DNA of 64,000 bases from Aurantimicrobium photophilum (lineage in GTDB: Bacteria; Actinomycetota; Actinomycetes; Actinomycetales; Microbacteriaceae), in NCBI RefSeq assembly GCF_003194085.1, contig NZ_CP023994.1, positions 620,001-684,000 of the forward strand. The letters run 5' to 3'. Below are positions 9,474 to 19,341 of the stretch, piece after piece. Both the position numbers and the translations under genes were made by a program. Each line of letters starts with the position of its first letter. Within the stretch, counting starts at the first letter, position 1. A model generated the notes under the pieces. The model was not told the DNA's origin, searched no databases, and saw only the letters and a program-made list of their open reading frames with translations.

Positions 9474-10555
9474 TGACGAGTTATCTCCTGGCTGGTGGTG
9501 GCACTGCCGGGCACGTGAACCCCATGCTCGCCATGGCGGATGAACTGCGTCGCAGAGATCCGGCGGCCCAGATTGTGTGCGTCGGAACGGCTGAAGGCCT
9601 GGAATCTACATTGGTGCCTGCGCGTGGATTTGAACTCGTCACCATTCCGAGGATCCCTTTTCCCCGCATCCGTGGATTAGTTTCCTCCTCCAAGCGCTTC
9701 ATCGCTGGCTGGCCTCAAGCAGTGAAGACGATCTCTCAGCTCATTACTGACCGACATGTTGATGTCGTTATTGGTGTGGGTGGATATAGCGCGGCACCGG
9801 CTTATGCCGCTGCTCGCAAAGCAGGTATTCCATTCGTTATTCACGAAGCCAATGCCAAGCCTGGTTTAGCCAACAGATGGGGCGCTCTGCGCACCCCTTA
9901 CGTGGGTGTCACCTTCGAGGGAACTCCATTGCCTCATGCCACGACTGTGGGAACTCCGCTTCGGAAAGAAATCGAGACCCTCGATATTCCAGCAGCACGT
10001 TCTGCTGCCCGTGAGCATTTTGGTCTAGAAGTTCACCGGCCTGTCCTCGTGGTCACTAGCGGTTCTCAGGGAGCCAGATCCATCAACACCACCATTGCAG
10101 AATCAGCCGCGGACATTGTGGCCGCGGGGTATCAGGTCCTGCATATTGTTGGGCAAAACAAGCCCGAGGCGCTGCCCTCACTACCTGGATACATTGCTCT
10201 GGACTACTGCGATCGAATGGATCTCGCACTGGCGGCAGCAAACATGGTGGTCTCTCGTGCTGGTTCGGCTACGGTGTCGGAACTCTCGGCACTGGGAGTT
10301 CCGGCTGTCTACGTGCCCTATCCGGTGGGTAATGGCGAACAGCGTTTCAATGCGGCCGGTGTGGTGAAGGCCGGGGGAGGCGTGATGGTCTCTGATGCAC
10401 ACTTCACACCTGCCTGGGTGAACTCGACTCTGATTCCACTGTTACGTGATGAAGCTGCCCTTGAAAAGATGGGCACTCAGGCTGCGAGCGTGGGCATGCG
10501 CGATGGAACTGCTCGCATGATGAATCTCATCGACGCCGCCCTGTCATCGGCTTAG
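9473..10555 (+). CDS. murG: UDP-GlcNAc--lipid I N-acetylglucosaminyltransferase MurG
   Basis: GT-B fold peripheral membrane enzyme that converts lipid I to lipid II. The N-terminal glycine-rich loop LLAGGGTAGHVNPMLA, the second domain loop VTSGSQGARSIN, and the donor-binding stretch VVSRAGSATVSELSALGVPA are all seen. The 360-residue length is normal. Its ATG shares bases with the ftsW stop codon, so it is likely translationally coupled. A 67-base gap separates it from murC, the longest space in this part of the cluster, but no terminator is visible there. Confidence 0.95.
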   Translation: MTSYLLAGGGTAGHVNPMLAMADELRRRDPAAQIVCVGTAEGLESTLVPARGFELVTIPRIPFPRIRGLVSSSKRFIAGWPQAVKTISQLITDRHVDVVIGVGGYSAAPAYAAARKAGIPFVIHEANAKPGLANRWGALRTPYVGVTFEGTPLPHATTVGTPLRKEIETLDIPAARSAAREHFGLEVHRPVLVVTSGSQGARSINTTIAESAADIVAAGYQVLHIVGQNKPEALPSLPGYIALDYCDRMDLALAAANMVVSRAGSATVSELSALGVPAVYVPYPVGNGEQRFNAAGVVKAGGGVMVSDAHFTPAWVNSTLIPLLRDEAALEKMGTQAASVGMRDGTARMMNLIDAALSSA

Positions 10556-10622
10556 GCTCAGCTTTCTGCGTTATAACGGAACGTGGTGGCTTATTGCTGC
10601 CCTCTGAGAAGAAAGCTCGACT

Positions 10623-12020
10623 GTGATTAAGCCAGACCCCAGCGTTGTTGCCCCCGAACATTTGGGCACCGTGCACATGGTGGGTATTGGCGGCTCTGGC
10701 ATGAGCGGTATTGCAAGACTTTTCCTCGCCAACGGCATCACTGTCACGGGTTCCGATGTTCGCGATTCCAACAACATTCAGGCACTGCGTGATTTGGGCG
10801 TGAGCGTTCACATTGGGCACGACGCTGCCAATCTCGGTGATGCACAAACCTTGGTGGTCACCGGTGCGCTGTGGCAGGACAACCCTGAGTATGTTCTGGC
10901 CCAGCAGCGTGGACTGACTATCTTGCACCGTTCGCAGGCGCTGGAATGGCTCACGCGTGGTTCTCGCCTGGTCTCTGTAGCCGGTGCTCACGGCAAGACC
11001 ACCTCCACCGGAATGATTGTTACCGGGCTTCGTGAGCTTGGGGCCGACCCCAGCTTTGTCAACGGTGGAGTAGTTCAGGCCTATGGCTTGAGTTCTGCCT
11101 ATGGCGAGGGTGAACTGTTCGTCGTCGAAGCAGATGAATCCGATGGTTCATTCCTTCTCTATGACACGGCAGTGGCACTGGTCACCAATGTGGATGCGGA
11201 TCACCTGGATCACTATGGATCGCTCGAAGCTTTTGATCAGGCATTTGTTGACTTCACCTCTGCCGCCAAGGAACTGGTTGTTATCTCAAGTGACGATCCA
11301 GGTGCTGTTCGTGTGACCCACAAGATTTCAGGCCCTCGTGTGTTGACCTTCGGAGAAGCAGCACATGCCGATGTTCGTCTTGCTCACATCGATACAACCA
11401 CTGGGGGAGTGACCCTCACCATTGAGTACTTGGGCACGAAGTACACCGCCCAGCTCAAGGTTCCTGGCCGTCACAACGCTTTAAACGCTGCCGGTGCATT
11501 TGCCACTTTGGTGGGCTTAGGTTTTGACGCTGCATCATCGCTGGCTGCTATTTCAGAGTTTGGTGGAACTGAACGTCGCTTTGAACTTCACGGGATTCGT
11601 CGTGGGGTGAGCGTCTATGACGACTATGCCCACCACCACACCGAAGTTAACGCTGTGCTCAGTGCTGCTCGCACCGTTGTGGGCGAAGGTCGGGTTATCG
11701 CCGTTCACCAGCCTCACCTTTACAGTCGTACGCAGCACTTTTGTGGTGAATTCGCACACACTCTCGAACATGATGCTGATCTCACCGTGGTGCTGGATGT
11801 CTACGGAGCCCGTGAAGATCCCGTTCCTGGTGTCACCGGTGCATTGGTTTCAGAGAAATTCACCGACCAGTCCAAGGTGGCCTTCATTGCCGATTGGCAA
11901 GAAGCTGCAGACCACATCGCAGCTATCGCTCAGCCCGGTGACTACGTCATCACGTTGGGTTGTGGTGATGTGTATCGCATCATTCCTCAGATCTTGGCCT
12001 CTCTAGAAGCTACTGAGTAA
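10623..12020 (+). CDS. murC: UDP-N-acetylmuramate--L-alanine ligase MurC
   Basis: First amino-acid ligase of peptidoglycan precursor synthesis, joining L-Ala to UDP-MurNAc. The N-terminal dinucleotide-like loop [13 protein letters not shown], the ATP loop [23 protein letters not shown] in the active site and [10 protein letters not shown] in the C-terminal part are all present. It starts with GTG. At 465 residues it has the usual Mur ligase size. Only five bases separate it from ftsQ, consistent with one transcript. Confidence 0.95.
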   Translation: MIKPDPSVVAPEHLGTVHMVGIGGSGMSGIARLFLANGITVTGSDVRDSNNIQALRDLGVSVHIGHDAANLGDAQTLVVTGALWQDNPEYVLAQQRGLTILHRSQALEWLTRGSRLVSVAGAHGKTTSTGMIVTGLRELGADPSFVNGGVVQAYGLSSAYGEGELFVVEADESDGSFLLYDTAVALVTNVDADHLDHYGSLEAFDQAFVDFTSAAKELVVISSDDPGAVRVTHKISGPRVLTFGEAAHADVRLAHIDTTTGGVTLTIEYLGTKYTAQLKVPGRHNALNAAGAFATLVGLGFDAASSLAAISEFGGTERRFELHGIRRGVSVYDDYAHHHTEVNAVLSAARTVVGEGRVIAVHQPHLYSRTQHFCGEFAHTLEHDADLTVVLDVYGAREDPVPGVTGALVSEKFTDQSKVAFIADWQEAADHIAAIAQPGDYVITLGCGDVYRIIPQILASLEATE

Positions 12021-12025
12021 CTCTC

Positions 12026-13174
12026 ATGAAACGTCCTGTTGGGCCTGGAGGGGCAACTCCACCGCCCCGAGCGCCTCAATCGGCTGCGGCAACGCCTCGG
12101 CCTGTTCAGGCATCCAAAATCGCCAAGCCCGCAAAAGCCCCTCAGCCTGCAAAGGCGCCCAAGCCACCTAAACTCACGCGTGCGGAGCGTAAGGCCCAGA
12201 AAGCCTCACACCGCGCTGCAGCACTGGCTTCACAGCGCACTCGCGTGACTCCTGCTGCTCCGGCTCGAGTGGATGCAGTGGGCAGTCGGGTTCAAGGCAT
12301 TCGTCGACCTGCTAGCGAGCCAGGGAAGCCTGTAACGCCAGTATTGACCGAAGAGCGTAAAGAACCTCGTCGTCCCGCTCGTCGCCTCACTAAGGCCCAG
12401 CAGGAAGCTGCTGAAGCCAAACGCAAACTCAAAGAGGCCGTCAAAGCCCGCAAAGCATTTGAACGTGATGAAGTGCGTCGATTCACAGCACATTTGCGTC
12501 GACGCAAGATCATCTGGGGATCCGTTGCCGGTTCTCTTGCTGCAATCATGATTTTTGTCAGCGTCGGAGTATTCACTCCGGTGCTGGCATTGCAAACCAT
12601 TGCTGTCGAGGGCGCTACTCGCGTCCCGGCAGATCAGATCATGGCAGCGCTTCAGCCACAGATCAACAAGCCACTTCCTTTGGTTGATATGGGTGCCGTT
12701 CGCAAGGCGGTGGAAGCCCAGCCTCTGGTGAAGAGCTATTCCACCGTTGCCCTGCCGCCGCACACACTGCTGATCAAGATTGTTGAACGAAGCCCGATTG
12801 GATATCTCTCGGTCAATGGCAACTTGATCATGGTTGATCCTGCCGGAGTTGTTCTGGAGCAATCCACGGAAAAAACACCAGGTATTCCCATCCTCACAGT
12901 TGAAGGTGGCAGTGCTCAGTCCAAGGGCTTTGTGGCAGCTGTTGATGTGATTAACTCTCTGCCTGGTGCCCTTGCCGGCCAACTTGAAGAAGTGATTGCT
13001 AACACGACCGATGATGTCACCCTGGTCTTGACTGGTGGCGCTCGTGTGTTCTGGGGTGGTCCAGAAAATGCGGCCATGAAGAACCGGGTTTTGACCCAAT
13101 TGCTTGCAGTGAACCCGGTAGGTTCCGTCAGCGAGTACGACGTCTCGTCGCCCAAAACAGCGGTCGTTCGTTAA
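12026..13174 (+). CDS. ftsQ: Cell division protein FtsQ/DivIB
   Basis: Bitopic division protein that recruits and regulates FtsL, FtsB and FtsWI. The first ~165 residues are cytoplasmic, highly basic and Pro/Ala/Lys-rich. A membrane helix follows (about 168-190), then a POTRA domain (beginning QTIAVEGATRVPADQIM) and the beta domain with KIVERSPIGYL and VDPAGVVLE. The unusually long basic cytoplasmic part is characteristic of many actinobacterial FtsQ proteins. It lies in the canonical murC-ftsQ-ftsZ order. Confidence 0.92.
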   Translation: MKRPVGPGGATPPPRAPQSAAATPRPVQASKIAKPAKAPQPAKAPKPPKLTRAERKAQKASHRAAALASQRTRVTPAAPARVDAVGSRVQGIRRPASEPGKPVTPVLTEERKEPRRPARRLTKAQQEAAEAKRKLKEAVKARKAFERDEVRRFTAHLRRRKIIWGSVAGSLAAIMIFVSVGVFTPVLALQTIAVEGATRVPADQIMAALQPQINKPLPLVDMGAVRKAVEAQPLVKSYSTVALPPHTLLIKIVERSPIGYLSVNGNLIMVDPAGVVLEQSTEKTPGIPILTVEGGSAQSKGFVAAVDVINSLPGALAGQLEEVIANTTDDVTLVLTGGARVFWGGPENAAMKNRVLTQLLAVNPVGSVSEYDVSSPKTAVVR

Positions 13175-13265
13175 TTCATTCGCTGATCTGTCTTCTACGG
13201 GCGTGTCGCGCAGGGGAGTGGGATGCTTCGACCTACTCTCAAATCAAGAAATGCATACTGAGCAT

Positions 13266-13297
13266 AACTTTAAGGTTCGACTTGAACTTTAGGGTTC
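13266..13297 (+). repeat. Two 13-bp direct repeats upstream of ftsZ
   Basis: AACTTTAAGGTTC (13266-13278) and AACTTTAGGGTTC (13285-13297) are identical at 12 of 13 positions and spaced 19 bp start to start, just before the ftsZ ribosome-binding site. They lie in the 139-bp gap between ftsQ and ftsZ, the main non-coding space of the division cluster, so they could be a regulator site or part of an ftsZ promoter. No function is proven by sequence alone. Confidence 0.5.
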
Positions 13298-13313
13298 TAG
13301 CGGAGGCCACATC

Positions 13314-14495
13314 GTGTCAATGAATCAGAATTACCTCGCCGTCATCAAGGTGGTCGGCGTCGGCGGTGGTGGCGTAAACGCTGTGAACCGCATGATTGAG
13401 CTTGGTCTCAAGGGTGTTGAATTCATCGCCGTCAACACTGACGCACAGGCTCTCCTCCTCAGTGAAGCAGACGTCAAGCTCGACATTGGCCGTGAGCTCA
13501 CCCGTGGCCTCGGTGCTGGTGCTGACCCCGAAGTAGGCCGCAAGGCTGCAGAAGACCACGCAGAAGAGATCGAAGAAGCCCTCGCCGGTGCTGACATGGT
13601 CTTTGTCACCGCAGGTGAGGGTGGTGGAACTGGAACAGGTGCCGCTCCTGTCGTGGCAAAGATTGCCAAGTCCATTGGTGCACTGACCATTGGTGTTGTG
13701 ACCAAGCCCTTTGGTTTCGAAGGTAAGCGCCGTGCAGCTCAAGCGGACACCGGTGTTGCTGCCCTCCGCGCCGAGGTTGACACTCTCATCGTTGTTCCCA
13801 ACGACCGTCTTCTCGAAATCAGCGACCGCAGCATCTCCGTTCAGGAAGCTTTTGCAACTGCAGACCAGGTCCTCCTGGCTGGTGTTCAAGGAATTACAGA
13901 CCTCATCACCACTCCTGGTCTGATCAACCTCGACTTCGCAGACGTGAAGTCGGTAATGCAGGGCGCTGGATCTGCCCTGATGGGAATCGGTTCCTCACGC
14001 GGGGCAGACCGCGCGATCAAGGCAGCCGAGCTGGCCGTAGCCTCACCCCTGCTTGAGGCCAGCATCGAAGGCGCCCGTGGCGTTCTTCTCTCCATTCAGG
14101 GTGGATCCAACCTTGGTCTCTTCGAGATCAATGACGCTGCTGCACTGGTCGGCGAAGCCGTTCACCCTGAGGCCAACATCATCTTCGGTGCCGTCATTGA
14201 TGACACTCTGGGGGACGAAGTTCGCGTCACGGTTATCGCCGCTGGTTTTGATGGTGGCGAGCCCACGCACAAGGCCATGCCTCGCCGCGCATTCACCTCA
14301 ACGGATACCGGTTCGGTACTCCCCGCAGGTGAGAGCATCTACTCCGAGACCGTGATCACCTCGACCACCGGCGTTTTCGCAGATGATGAGCTTGCCGCAG
14401 TGATGACCACTCCTGCGACCACGAGCCACGTCTCTGTCACTCCTTCCTACGTCGACGAGGATGACGACCTCGACATCCCCGACTTCCTCAAGTAA
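13314..14495 (+). CDS. ftsZ: Cell division GTPase FtsZ
   Basis: Tubulin-like GTPase that forms the division ring. The N-terminal nucleotide loop [13 protein letters not shown], the tubulin signature [10 protein letters not shown] (101-110), and the T7 synergy loop region [11 protein letters not shown] are present. A variable acidic linker leads to the conserved C-terminal peptide [10 protein letters not shown] that docks partners such as SepF. The start is GTG after GCGGAGG; an ATG two codons later is an alternative. There is no ftsA in the cluster, and sepF follows two genes on, as expected for actinobacterial ring anchoring. Confidence 0.98.
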   Translation: MSMNQNYLAVIKVVGVGGGGVNAVNRMIELGLKGVEFIAVNTDAQALLLSEADVKLDIGRELTRGLGAGADPEVGRKAAEDHAEEIEEALAGADMVFVTAGEGGGTGTGAAPVVAKIAKSIGALTIGVVTKPFGFEGKRRAAQADTGVAALRAEVDTLIVVPNDRLLEISDRSISVQEAFATADQVLLAGVQGITDLITTPGLINLDFADVKSVMQGAGSALMGIGSSRGADRAIKAAELAVASPLLEASIEGARGVLLSIQGGSNLGLFEINDAAALVGEAVHPEANIIFGAVIDDTLGDEVRVTVIAAGFDGGEPTHKAMPRRAFTSTDTGSVLPAGESIYSETVITSTTGVFADDELAAVMTTPATTSHVSVTPSYVDEDDDLDIPDFLK

Positions 14496-15206
14496 GTGAG
14501 CGCCTCCCTAGCCGAGCGTCTTTCGCTCGTACAGGAGGGAATCGCTGAGGCGGCCCGTAATGCAGGGCGCGACGTCAACGATCTCACCACGATTGTGGTG
14601 ACCAAGTTCCACCCTGCTCAGCTCGTGCGAGATCTGTATGATCTCGGCGTGCGCAACGTGGGGGAGAACCGTCACCAAGAAGCCGAAGCCAAGGCAGCTG
14701 AGCTGTCTGAACTTGATCTCACCTGGCACTTCATTGGTCAGCTCCAGTCCAATAAGGCTCGTGCTGCCCGCAAATACGCCAGTGTGGTGCACTCGGTTGA
14801 CCGACCCAGTTTGGTGACCGCTTTGGGAAATGCTGCTTTCACCCCCGAGGGGGAGCCGGAAAACAACATTGTTGAGGTATTGGATTGCTTTGTTCAGCTG
14901 AACTTGACCCAAGATCCTGCCCGTGGGGGTGTTCAACCCGCTGATGTGGTCGAACTCGCCGAGCTCGTTGCCGCGCAACCCAGCCTCAACTTGCTGGGCG
15001 TGATGGCGGTTGCGCCACTTGATGAAGAGCCTCGCGTTGCCTTTGCTCGTGTTCGTGCCGCATCGGAACGAGTTCAGACTGTGATCCCTTCAGCAACCTA
15101 CATTTCTACCGGCATGTCCCACGACTATGCCGCTGCCATTTCTGAAGGCGCGACACACCTACGAATTGGCTCTGCAATCACGGGAAACAGACCTGTTTCC
15201 GGTTAA
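14496..15206 (+). CDS. YggS-family pyridoxal-phosphate homeostasis protein
   Basis: Cytoplasmic PLP-binding protein of the YggS/YlmE/PROSC family, involved in vitamin B6 and amino-acid balance; no catalytic activity is established for the family. The PLP lysine is in the VTKFHP segment near residue 37, followed by NVGENRHQEA, WHFIGQLQSNKAR and the C-terminal STGMSHDYAAAI and LRIGSAITG. It is a single-domain TIM-barrel of 236 residues. The GTG start is directly adjacent to the ftsZ stop. The position between ftsZ and sepF is conserved in many Gram-positive bacteria. Confidence 0.93.
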   Translation: MSASLAERLSLVQEGIAEAARNAGRDVNDLTTIVVTKFHPAQLVRDLYDLGVRNVGENRHQEAEAKAAELSELDLTWHFIGQLQSNKARAARKYASVVHSVDRPSLVTALGNAAFTPEGEPENNIVEVLDCFVQLNLTQDPARGGVQPADVVELAELVAAQPSLNLLGVMAVAPLDEEPRVAFARVRAASERVQTVIPSATYISTGMSHDYAAAISEGATHLRIGSAITGNRPVSG

Positions 15207-15240
15207 TCTCAATTAGACGTTTTATTCCTGGAGGTACTCA

Positions 15241-15693
15241 ATGTCCAACCCACTCAAGAAGACCATGGTCTATCTCGGTCTCGCTGACGAGGACACGAGC
15301 TACGACGCACCCGCATATGCTGCAGCACCTCAGGTTGCTCCCGTATCTGCTGGTCGTGCACAGGTAACCCCCCTTCGCCGTAACACCGCAAAGAACCAGG
15401 CAGCGAGCGACATGAACGAAATCGTCACCGTCCACCCCAAGCAGTACTCGGACGCAAAGGTAATTGCAGAAAACTTCCGTGAAGGCGTTCCCGTCATCAT
15501 GAACCTCTCGCAGATGACCGAAACAGACGCTCGTCGTCTCATTGACTTCGCTTCTGGTCTGTCACAGGGTCTCTTTGGCAAGATCGAGCGCGTCACGAGC
15601 AAGGTATTCCTGCTCTCACCAGCACACGTTGCTGTTTCGGGCGATGCAGCTGCTGAGACCGCTGAAGTCGACACCACCTTCTTCGGTGAGTAA
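15241..15693 (+). CDS. sepF: Cell division protein SepF
   Basis: FtsZ-binding membrane-anchor protein; in actinobacteria lacking FtsA it tethers the Z ring. The N-terminal amphipathic stretch ([18 protein letters not shown]) is followed by a flexible linker. The DUF552 core runs from about residue 65 ([20 protein letters not shown]) through [20 protein letters not shown] to [10 protein letters not shown]. There is a good ribosome-binding site, GGAGGT, at 15231-15236. Length of 150 residues is typical. Confidence 0.95.
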   Translation: MSNPLKKTMVYLGLADEDTSYDAPAYAAAPQVAPVSAGRAQVTPLRRNTAKNQAASDMNEIVTVHPKQYSDAKVIAENFREGVPVIMNLSQMTETDARRLIDFASGLSQGLFGKIERVTSKVFLLSPAHVAVSGDAAAETAEVDTTFFGE

Positions 15694-15732
15694 GCCGCTC
15701 GCCACTGTGTGGCTGCGTGCTGAAAGAAACTT

Positions 15733-16035
15733 ATGTCTGTAGTAGGCATTCTCGGCGTAGTTCTTTACTACTCACTGTTGGTATTTGTCATTGCCATGTG
15801 GGCACGGCTCATCCTTGACTTCATTCGTGCGATGCGCCCGGGTTGGCGTCCGCCCAGCTTCCTGCTGGTAATCAGCGGTGTTGTTTATGGCATTACTGAT
15901 CCGCCGATGAAGGCAGTTCGTCGATTCGTCAAGCCCATGAGCTTTGGTGCTATTGCACTTGATTTCGGCTGGACCGTGGTCATGTTGGCCGCAATTGTGG
16001 CGATGTATATCGCCGAATACCTGATGGTTCTTTAG
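15733..16035 (+). CDS. YggT-family membrane protein
   Basis: Small integral membrane protein of 100 residues with hydrophobic helices at each end and the YggT signature (YSLLVFVIAMWARLILDFIR, then PPMKAVRRFVKP). The family is conserved next to sepF and divIVA in Gram-positive division regions, but its biochemical role is not established. The ribosome-binding site is GAAAGAAA. It is probably the last gene of the ftsZ-proximal transcript, since a small hairpin and T-rich run follow before divIVA. Confidence 0.88.
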   Translation: MSVVGILGVVLYYSLLVFVIAMWARLILDFIRAMRPGWRPPSFLLVISGVVYGITDPPMKAVRRFVKPMSFGAIALDFGWTVVMLAAIVAMYIAEYLMVL

Positions 16036-16100
16036 TTAACCTCTGTAATTCTTCCTCAGGGGTTTCCGCACCACCCAACTCTTTTGGTAGCGTTAGGGAC

Positions 16101-16126
16101 GTTGTCACTTAGACAACATATTTTTG
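16101..16126 (+). terminator. Short hairpin with T-rich run between yggT and divIVA
   Basis: GTTGTC (16101-16106) and GACAAC (16112-16117) form a 6-bp stem with a five-base loop, followed by ATATTTTTG. This could be a weak intrinsic terminator ending the division cluster before divIVA, or an operator overlapping the divIVA promoter. The stem is AT-rich and short, so termination would be inefficient. Confidence 0.35.
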
Positions 16127-16152
16127 TATCTCTCACTTGAGGATGGCTCGAC

Positions 16153-16716
16153 ATGGCTTTATTGCCAGAAGACGTAGTAAACAAGCGCTTTCAGCAGACT
16201 AAGTTCCGCGAAGGTTACGATCAGGACGAGGTCGATGACTTCCTGGACGAAATTGTTGTTGAGCTGCGTCGTCTCACCGCTGAGAACGATGAACTCAAGA
16301 CCAAGCTTGAAGCTGCCGAGGCACGTCTAGAAGGCGGCGAGTCAGCAGCTCCTGCACGCCCTGTCTCCACCCCTGCACCTGCAGTAGTCGATGACACCAG
16401 TGCAACTGCTAGCGCAAATGATCTGCTAACTCTTGCCCGCCGTCTGCACGAAGAGCACGTTCGTGAAGGTGTTGAGAAGCGTGACGCTCTCATCGCTGAA
16501 GGTCACGAGACCGCTACTCGCCTTGTTTCTGAAGCAGAAGCAACCGCAAAGGCTCAGCTCTCCACCCTTGAAACTGAGAAGGCAACGCTGAAGAGGGCTA
16601 TTGCTGAACTCAGTGGTTTTGAGAAGGAATACCGCGAAAAGCTTCGCTCTTACATTTCTAACCAGTTGGTCGAGCTTGATGAGCTCAATGTAACTGGTGA
16701 CTCAGCCAAGAACTAA
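16153..16716 (+). CDS. Polar growth scaffold DivIVA/Wag31
   Basis: Coiled-coil cytoskeletal protein that marks the cell poles and directs wall growth in actinobacteria. The conserved membrane-binding N-terminal domain (LPEDVVNKRFQQTKFREGYD, then EVDDFLDEI) is followed by a first coiled coil, a Pro/Ala/Thr linker (about 60-90) and a long second coiled coil to near the end. Length is 187 residues. It has its own upstream gap of 117 bp, so it probably also has its own promoter. lspA follows immediately. Confidence 0.95.
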   Translation: MALLPEDVVNKRFQQTKFREGYDQDEVDDFLDEIVVELRRLTAENDELKTKLEAAEARLEGGESAAPARPVSTPAPAVVDDTSATASANDLLTLARRLHEEHVREGVEKRDALIAEGHETATRLVSEAEATAKAQLSTLETEKATLKRAIAELSGFEKEYREKLRSYISNQLVELDELNVTGDSAKN

Positions 16717-16717
16717 C

Positions 16718-17395
16718 GTGGCGGTAAAACGGCCCGTGTGGGCTGTATTGATGCTTCTGGGCATCACTGCTGTCGTTGTCTACACCGCTGACCAGCTCAG
16801 CAAGTTGTGGGTCATGTCGACCCTCACTGAAGGTGTGAGCCAACCCATTCTGGGGGATTTCCTCCAGTTCTATTTCGTGCGTAATCCAGGTGCAGCATTC
16901 TCGCTTGCTTCTGGCACAACCTGGGTGTTTTCCATCCTTGCCGCGGTTGTCACCGTGGTCATTATTGTGTTCGCACGCAAAATTCGTTCCATCGCCTGGG
17001 CGGTGGTGTTTGGTTTACTCCTGGGTGGAACCCTCGGTAACCTCACGGACCGTTTGACCAAAGAAAACGGCGAGGGAGTCGTGCAGTTTGGGAATGGTCT
17101 GGTCATTGACTTCATTTCCACACCCTGGATGATGCCGGCGATTTATAACGTGGCTGATATCGCCATCGTCTCGAGCATGTGCTTGCTCGTATTGCTGACC
17201 TTGATGGGTTTCCACATCGATGGCACTCGCGAGCCACGAAAGTCTCGCCCTACTGGCTCTACAGACGCTGGTGCAACAGTGTTGCTGGGTGCCGCAGGCA
17301 CGACCTCCAGCGTTCTCGGTGGTGGCGAATCAGTTGGCATTGATGGCACCGTCGATGGTGGTTCCTTTGGAGATGGTGGCTCAGGTGGAAACTAG
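16718..17395 (+). CDS. lspA: Lipoprotein signal peptidase LspA with Gly/Ser-rich tail
   Basis: Membrane aspartyl peptidase (signal peptidase II) that cleaves the signal peptide of diacylglyceryl-modified prolipoproteins. It has four membrane helices, with family motifs [19 protein letters not shown] and [10 protein letters not shown]; the two catalytic aspartates are in the latter two. After the last helix a ~60-residue hydrophilic tail ends in Gly/Ser/Asp-rich sequence ([13 protein letters not shown]), an unusual extension. GTG at 16718 is preferred; a GTG at 16697 inside divIVA is also possible, and neither has a strong ribosome-binding site. The 3' end overlaps the next gene. Confidence 0.93.
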   Translation: MAVKRPVWAVLMLLGITAVVVYTADQLSKLWVMSTLTEGVSQPILGDFLQFYFVRNPGAAFSLASGTTWVFSILAAVVTVVIIVFARKIRSIAWAVVFGLLLGGTLGNLTDRLTKENGEGVVQFGNGLVIDFISTPWMMPAIYNVADIAIVSSMCLLVLLTLMGFHIDGTREPRKSRPTGSTDAGATVLLGAAGTTSSVLGGGESVGIDGTVDGGSFGDGGSGGN

Positions 17396-18305
17396 ATCCA
17401 CTCCTGTTCCCGATGGCCTTGATGGTGTTCGTGTTGACGCAGGTTTAGCTCGTCTGTTCGGTTTTTCCCGCACTCAAGCAGCAGAGATCGCTGAAGCCGG
17501 GGGAGTAGAGCAAAACGGTGTTGCCCTCGGTAAATCAGACAAACTCCGAGCTGAAGCTTTCTTGACGGTGTCCTGGGAAGAAAAGCGCGGTCCCGAGATT
17601 GTGCCCATGATGGTGCCCAATTTTGGCATCGTCTATGACGATGACGACTTCGTCGTCGTGGATAAGCCCGTGGGCGTGGCAGCACACCCTGCCGCCAGTT
17701 GGGATGGCCCCACCGTCCTCGGTGCTCTTGCTGCTTCGGGATTCACCATTGCCACCTCAGGAGCTGCTGAGCGTGCAGGAATTGTGCACCGCCTCGATGT
17801 GGGCACATCCGGTCTCATGGTCGTGGCCAAGAGCGAGAAGGCCTACAGCGCACTCAAGCAGGCATTCCACGATCGTGAAGTCAACAAGATTTATCACGCG
17901 GTAGTGCAGGGCCACCCGGACCCTCTGGCAGGAACTATTGATGCTCCTATTGGGCGTCACCCTCGTTCTGACTGGAAATTTGCGGTCACCAACGATGGCA
18001 AGCATGCCGTCACTCACTACACAACACTCGAAGCGTTCCCTTTTGCCTCGTTGCTCGAGATCAAGCTCGAGACGGGTCGTACTCACCAGATTCGTGTTCA
18101 CATGGCTGCCCAACGCCACCCGTGTGTCGGAGATAGCCTTTATGGCGCAGACCCTTCACTCAGTGGACGTCTGGGCCTTTCGCGCCAGTGGCTCCATGCT
18201 CACAAACTTGGTTTCACTCACCCCGCCACGGGTGAATATGTGGAGTTCACGTCTGCCTATCCTGCAGATCTGCAACACGCACTCGACGTTCTCGCCGCGG
18301 GCTAA
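17373..18305 (+). CDS. RluA/RluD-family ribosomal pseudouridine synthase
   Basis: Converts uridines of 23S rRNA to pseudouridine. An N-terminal S4-type RNA-binding domain ([21 protein letters not shown]) is followed by the catalytic domain with [15 protein letters not shown], where the Asp is catalytic, then [11 protein letters not shown] and a C-terminal LHAHKLGF. Length is 310 residues. The frame is open back to 17220, but that part encodes a shadow of the LspA tail; ATG at 17373 is the likeliest of several closely spaced ATG/GTG starts. The lspA-rluD order is common in bacteria. Confidence 0.9.
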   Translation: MVAQVETRSTPVPDGLDGVRVDAGLARLFGFSRTQAAEIAEAGGVEQNGVALGKSDKLRAEAFLTVSWEEKRGPEIVPMMVPNFGIVYDDDDFVVVDKPVGVAAHPAASWDGPTVLGALAASGFTIATSGAAERAGIVHRLDVGTSGLMVVAKSEKAYSALKQAFHDREVNKIYHAVVQGHPDPLAGTIDAPIGRHPRSDWKFAVTNDGKHAVTHYTTLEAFPFASLLEIKLETGRTHQIRVHMAAQRHPCVGDSLYGADPSLSGRLGLSRQWLHAHKLGFTHPATGEYVEFTSAYPADLQHALDVLAAG

Positions 18306-18414
18306 CCTTCAACTCCTAGGCAAAGGTTTTGCCCTCAGGAGTTTCTCGGCGTGTCGCATATGGCTAGTCTTGAACGACACGCCGTAACACGCCCCAGATA
18401 TCAAGGAAGTGACT

Positions 18415-19293
18415 ATGCCCGAGCAATCCCGCAACAAGCAGGAAGTGCTCATCGTCACCGGTATGTCTGGCGCTGGTCGTTCGACCGTGGGCAATGCCCT
18501 CGAAGACCTCGATTGGTATGTCGTCGACAACCTCCCCCCGCAGATGCTGCGCCCTCTGGTTGAGCTAGCAGATAAGGCAGGAGCAAACCTGCCCAAGATT
18601 GCCGCTGTGGTGGACGTTCGTGGCCGTGACTTCTTTGAGAACCTGCAAGAGATCATCCAGTCGATGCCGACAGAGACAGTCGTGCGCGTGCTGTTCTTGG
18701 ACGCTACCGATGCGTCGCTGGTTCGTCGCTTTGAATCGGTTCGTCGCCCGCACCCACTCCAAGGCGATGGCACCATCTTGGATGGCATCATTGCTGAGCG
18801 TTCTCGTATGACGGCACTGCGTGAAAGCAGTGACATCGTCGTGGACACGAGCGATCTCAACATTCACCAGCTCTCTACATTGATTACAGAGCAGTTCGCT
18901 CAGGAAGACACCGCCGGTGTTCGTCTGAACTTGATGAGCTTTGGTTTCAAATATGGAACTCCTACAGATGTGGACCTCATTGCTGATGGCCGCTTCTTGC
19001 CCAACCCGTTCTGGATTCCAGAACTGCGGGGGAGCACCGGCATGGACAAGGAAGTCTCGGATTATGTCTTGGGGCAGCCTGGTGCGATGGAGTTCGTCGA
19101 GAACTATGCCAAGGCACTTGAGCCTGTTCTGGCCGGTTACCAGCGAGAAAACAAGCGTCACGCCACGATTGCTATCGGTTGCACCGGCGGGAAGCACCGC
19201 TCGGTTGCTCTGACCGAGGAACTAGCAAAGCGTTTGGCTGAGCTTCCTGGCGTCGTTGTGAGGGTCAAACACAGAGATTTTGGTCGCGAATAG
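18415..19293 (+). CDS. rapZ: RapZ/YvcJ-family nucleotide-binding protein
   Basis: P-loop protein of the RapZ family: in Escherichia coli it controls GlmS through small RNAs, while in actinobacteria its role is less clear. Walker A is VTGMSGAGRSTVGNALED near residue 15, VVDNLPP follows, and the C-terminal RapZ domain contains MSFGFKYGTPTDVDL, DVRFLPNP-like DGRFLPNPFW and the phosphate-binding IAIGCTGGKHRSV. ATG at 18415 sits behind AAGGAAG; GTG at 18409 is an alternative. It is normally followed by yvcK/glmR and whiA; here whiA follows directly. Confidence 0.92.
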   Translation: MPEQSRNKQEVLIVTGMSGAGRSTVGNALEDLDWYVVDNLPPQMLRPLVELADKAGANLPKIAAVVDVRGRDFFENLQEIIQSMPTETVVRVLFLDATDASLVRRFESVRRPHPLQGDGTILDGIIAERSRMTALRESSDIVVDTSDLNIHQLSTLITEQFAQEDTAGVRLNLMSFGFKYGTPTDVDLIADGRFLPNPFWIPELRGSTGMDKEVSDYVLGQPGAMEFVENYAKALEPVLAGYQRENKRHATIAIGCTGGKHRSVALTEELAKRLAELPGVVVRVKHRDFGRE

Positions 19294-19341
19294 CGACTGC
19301 AACAACATCATTACTGAAGAAACAAAGAGGAATTTGGGGAT

